Source: an uncultured Flavobacteriaceae bacterium
GTDB taxonomy: Bacteria; Bacteroidota; Bacteroidia; Flavobacteriales; Flavobacteriaceae
DNA: 64,000 nucleotides
Direction: 5' to 3'
Assembly (NCBI GenBank): GCA_947495135.1
Contig: CANLXN010000002.1
Span: 1 to 64,000, forward strand
The translations under genes and the position numbers were made by a program. Shown here piece by piece: positions 62,061-64,000 of this stretch; position 1 is the stretch's first letter, and each line of letters begins with the position of its first letter. A model generated the notes under the pieces. It was given only the letters and a program-made list of their open reading frames with translations, did no database searches and was not told where the DNA came from.

Positions 62061-63143
62061 ATGAAACGAAAACTTCGCATTAACGGACATTCACATTTAC
62101 TTCCTTACCCAGAAGAAATACCTCAATACATGAAGGACAAAGGGATCTTTTGGGTGGATAAAGACCGAAAATTTATGTTGCAGAAAGATTGGAGTCGGCC
62201 AGTAACCGATTCTAGTTTCTTTCTAGATGAAAAGTTAGAATGGATGGATCGATTTAAAATTGATCATGCTGTTGTTTTAAATCTTTCACAACTTTATGGA
62301 AACGGACTGCGTGTAGAAGAAATGAAACAGGCACTCCGATTTCAAAACGACTTCAATGCGAAAGTTCAGTTAGAGAATCCGTCGAAGTTCACCTGTGGAT
62401 TTGTGGTTCACCCTGGTTTTGTTCGCGGAGCGCTCTGGGAAATTGAAAGGTGCGTTGAACAGTTAGGCCTACAGTTATTATGCCTTCCAACTCATTATAT
62501 GGATACGATTGGAACATGGAGATGTATTTTTGATGAAGAAAACGAGCCCATCTTTGAACTAGCAAGCAAGTATAATTTGGCGGTTGAGATCCATCCTTAC
62601 GATGGTGAGAAGTTCATAAAACTTGAAAATACCTCTTGGCGTTTTCATCTTATTTGGATGTTGGCGCAGTGTGCAGATGCTTATCACTTTTTAACGCTGA
62701 ATGGTTATGCAGATAAGTACCCAAATATGAGAACTTGCTTCGCTCATGGAGGACAATTGGCGCAAATGAATTTAGGAAGACGTATTCAAGGATTTGATGG
62801 AAGACCAGATCTATTTGAAGGAAAAACACACCCGCGTAAAGCTGTTGGACATAAAAACATCTTTTTCGACACCCTTGTTCACGACACCGGATCGCTTAAA
62901 TTACTAGTAGAAAATCAAGGAGTAAAGCAAGTAGTAATGGGACTTGATGATCCTTATCCCTTAGGCGAAATGGAGAGTGAAGTTCAATCCTCTTATCCTG
63001 GGAAAATTTTAGATTTAGCCAAAGATCGTAAAATTCTTACGCAGGAGCAATGTGATACTATTTGGGAAGATAATGTGATACAGTGGTTGTGTGGAGAAGA
63101 TGAGGAAGCAAAGCAAAAACTGATAAATAGAATTTTAAGTTAA
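62061..63143 (+). CDS. 2-amino-3-carboxymuconate-6-semialdehyde decarboxylase
   Basis: A 360-residue amidohydrolase-fold enzyme. The metal motif HxH is in INGHSHLLPYPE, further ligands in VEIHPYD and CFAHGGQL, and the late Asp in VVMGLDDPYPLGEMES. It decarboxylates ACMS to 2-aminomuconate semialdehyde, which the ALDH and RidA-like proteins would process. It overlaps the O-methyltransferase gene by one base (TAATG). Confidence 0.93.
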   Translation: MKRKLRINGHSHLLPYPEEIPQYMKDKGIFWVDKDRKFMLQKDWSRPVTDSSFFLDEKLEWMDRFKIDHAVVLNLSQLYGNGLRVEEMKQALRFQNDFNAKVQLENPSKFTCGFVVHPGFVRGALWEIERCVEQLGLQLLCLPTHYMDTIGTWRCIFDEENEPIFELASKYNLAVEIHPYDGEKFIKLENTSWRFHLIWMLAQCADAYHFLTLNGYADKYPNMRTCFAHGGQLAQMNLGRRIQGFDGRPDLFEGKTHPRKAVGHKNIFFDTLVHDTGSLKLLVENQGVKQVVMGLDDPYPLGEMESEVQSSYPGKILDLAKDRKILTQEQCDTIWEDNVIQWLCGEDEEAKQKLINRILS

Positions 63144-63784
63144 TGGACTTTTTACCTCAGAAAATAGATGATTATGCGGTTCACCATTCGCAAAAGGAGC
63201 CAGAATTACTACAACAACTTTCTCGAGAGACTTGGCAAAAAGTATTAGCACCCCGCATGCTAAGTGGTCACTTTCAAGGTAGGGTATTGAGTGTTTTATC
63301 TAAAATCACCCATCCTAAAAACATACTTGAGATAGGGACCTACACAGGCTATTCTGCCTTGTGTTTGGCTGAAGGGATGCAACAGGAAGGAAAATTGCAC
63401 ACCATAGATATCAACGAAGAATTATATGATTTGCAACGCAAGTATTTCGATCTTTCGCCATGGGGAAAGCAAATTGTACAGCATACAGGTAACGCCTTGG
63501 AGATTGTACCCAAGTTAAATCTGATGTTCGACCTCGTTTTTATTGACGCCGATAAGCGAAATTACCCCAATTATCTTGAAATAATACTTCCAAAATTATC
63601 TAAAGGAGCTGTTATTTTGAGCGACAACGTACTGTGGAGTGGAAAGGTGGTAGAAGAAGTAAAAGAAGACGATATCGATACCTTAGAAATTATACGATAC
63701 AATAAAATGATTAATGAGCATCCCTCGCTCGAAACGGTCTTACTGCCCATTCGTGATGGCCTTACAGTTAGTCGAGTTAAATAG
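63143..63784 (+). CDS. O-methyltransferase, caffeoyl-CoA-OMT/catechol-OMT-like
   Basis: A 213-residue SAM-dependent enzyme with the family motifs ILEIGTYTGYSALCLAEGM, FDLVFIDADKRNYPNY and ILSDNVLWSG. Family members methylate catechol-type hydroxyls and need a divalent metal. Being coupled to ACMSD suggests it could protect or modify an aromatic such as 3-hydroxyanthranilate or a kynurenine, but this is unproven. Confidence 0.92.
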   Translation: MDFLPQKIDDYAVHHSQKEPELLQQLSRETWQKVLAPRMLSGHFQGRVLSVLSKITHPKNILEIGTYTGYSALCLAEGMQQEGKLHTIDINEELYDLQRKYFDLSPWGKQIVQHTGNALEIVPKLNLMFDLVFIDADKRNYPNYLEIILPKLSKGAVILSDNVLWSGKVVEEVKEDDIDTLEIIRYNKMINEHPSLETVLLPIRDGLTVSRVK

Positions 63785-63808
63785 TTTAAACTAGTAAATA
63801 GATTAGAC

Positions 63809-64000
63809 TTAAGGAACAAATATCTTATTTCGGATAGCATAAATTACCAAGCCTGTTCTGTTTCTCAAGTTTAGTTTTTCGAAAATGGCATTTCTATATC
63901 CTTCGATAGTCTTTGGGCTTAAACACATCTCATCTGCAATCTCTCGATAGGTTTTTTCTGTACAGGCGTGCTTTATAAATTCCAACTCACGTTCCTTCAG
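63809..64000 (-). CDS. LuxR/NarL-type HTH regulator, C-terminal part (cut by window edge)
   Basis: The minus strand runs from the window edge to a TAA at 63809-63811 and encodes the last ~63 residues. It is a GerE helix-turn-helix: LKERELEFIKHACTEKTYRE, IADEMCLSPKTIEGYRNAIF, EKLNLRNRTGLVIYAIRNKI, ending FVP. In Bacteroidota such tails follow a receiver domain, so the whole gene is probably a response regulator. It is convergent with the kynurenine cluster. Confidence 0.85.
   Translation of the reverse strand: MKERELEFIKHACTEKTYREIADEMCLSPKTIEGYRNAIFEKLNLRNRTGLVIYAIRNKIFVP

Noticed and set aside
1-64000. tRNA or rRNA genes
   Set aside because: No cloverleaf with conserved T-arm sequence or rRNA-like stretch was noticed when reading gaps; a dedicated search (tRNAscan-SE, Infernal) was not possible.

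Overview
The window looks like a chromosome segment of a marine-type Bacteroidota, most likely family Flavobacteriaceae. Evidence seen: AT-rich DNA; several matches to the Bacteroidota promoter -7 box TAnnTTTG just upstream of genes; many lipoproteins with an LxxC-type lipobox; a type IX secretion (T9SS) C-terminal sorting domain; and families typical of the phylum (DUF1599, DUF4293, DUF3667, DUF2652, DUF1573, BT_3928-like DoxX, HEIGH metalloprotease). Genus and species cannot be fixed from the sequence alone.

Layout. 1-620: no convincing gene, but a 125-bp tandem duplication of a hairpin-rich unit and a strong terminator. 621-8040: accessory genes (secreted Cys-rich protein, TetR repressor plus lipoprotein sharing a palindromic operator, DUF2652/SRPBCC protein with a PAP2 phosphatase, AhpD-like protein beside an AraC regulator, a 27-residue membrane peptide gene, a secreted HEIGH protease). 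8196-14279 (minus): housekeeping run clpS, prmA, tpiA, TlpA-like, OppB-like permease, DoxX fusion and DUF1599. Diverging from it: folP, cdaA and a DUF3667 protein. 16804-23982: ABC exporter, truA, phosphodiesterase, DUF4293, rho and a T9SS FG-GAP protein. 24056-24780: a broken gene. 24987-37256: M14 peptidase, Nudix hydrolase, pyrE, birA, rsfS, ftsH, then a lipid block (LUD protein, cdsA, psd, acyl-CoA-binding protein) and valS. 37382-53442: envelope and central metabolism (DUF1573, PDZ aspartyl protease, aminotransferase, murB, fasciclin lipoprotein, glycosyltransferase-ECF sigma-Nramp-like cluster, lipA, gapA, hybrid histidine kinase, lpxK, NIF3, coiled-coil zinc-ribbon relative, msrA).

54408-63784 is the most coherent accessory block: a tryptophan/kynurenine catabolic cluster. 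Kynureninase and kynurenine 3-monooxygenase lead to 3-hydroxyanthranilate. ACMS decarboxylase, aminomuconate semialdehyde dehydrogenase and a RidA-family protein resembling 2-aminomuconate deaminase act on the ring-opened product. The enzyme that should join the halves, 3-hydroxyanthranilate 3,4-dioxygenase, is not in the window, nor are tryptophan dioxygenase and kynurenine formamidase. A short-chain dehydrogenase lacking the YxxxK catalytic pair, a periplasmic esterase, two lipoproteins and an O-methyltransferase are embedded. A three-way-junction-like intergenic element precedes the ACMSD gene.

No rRNA, tRNA, CRISPR array, transposase or phage gene was seen. Nothing here is a clear new defence or mobile system. 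The best leads are the kynurenine cluster with its odd members, the structured intergenic elements, the TetR operator pair and the small peptide gene.
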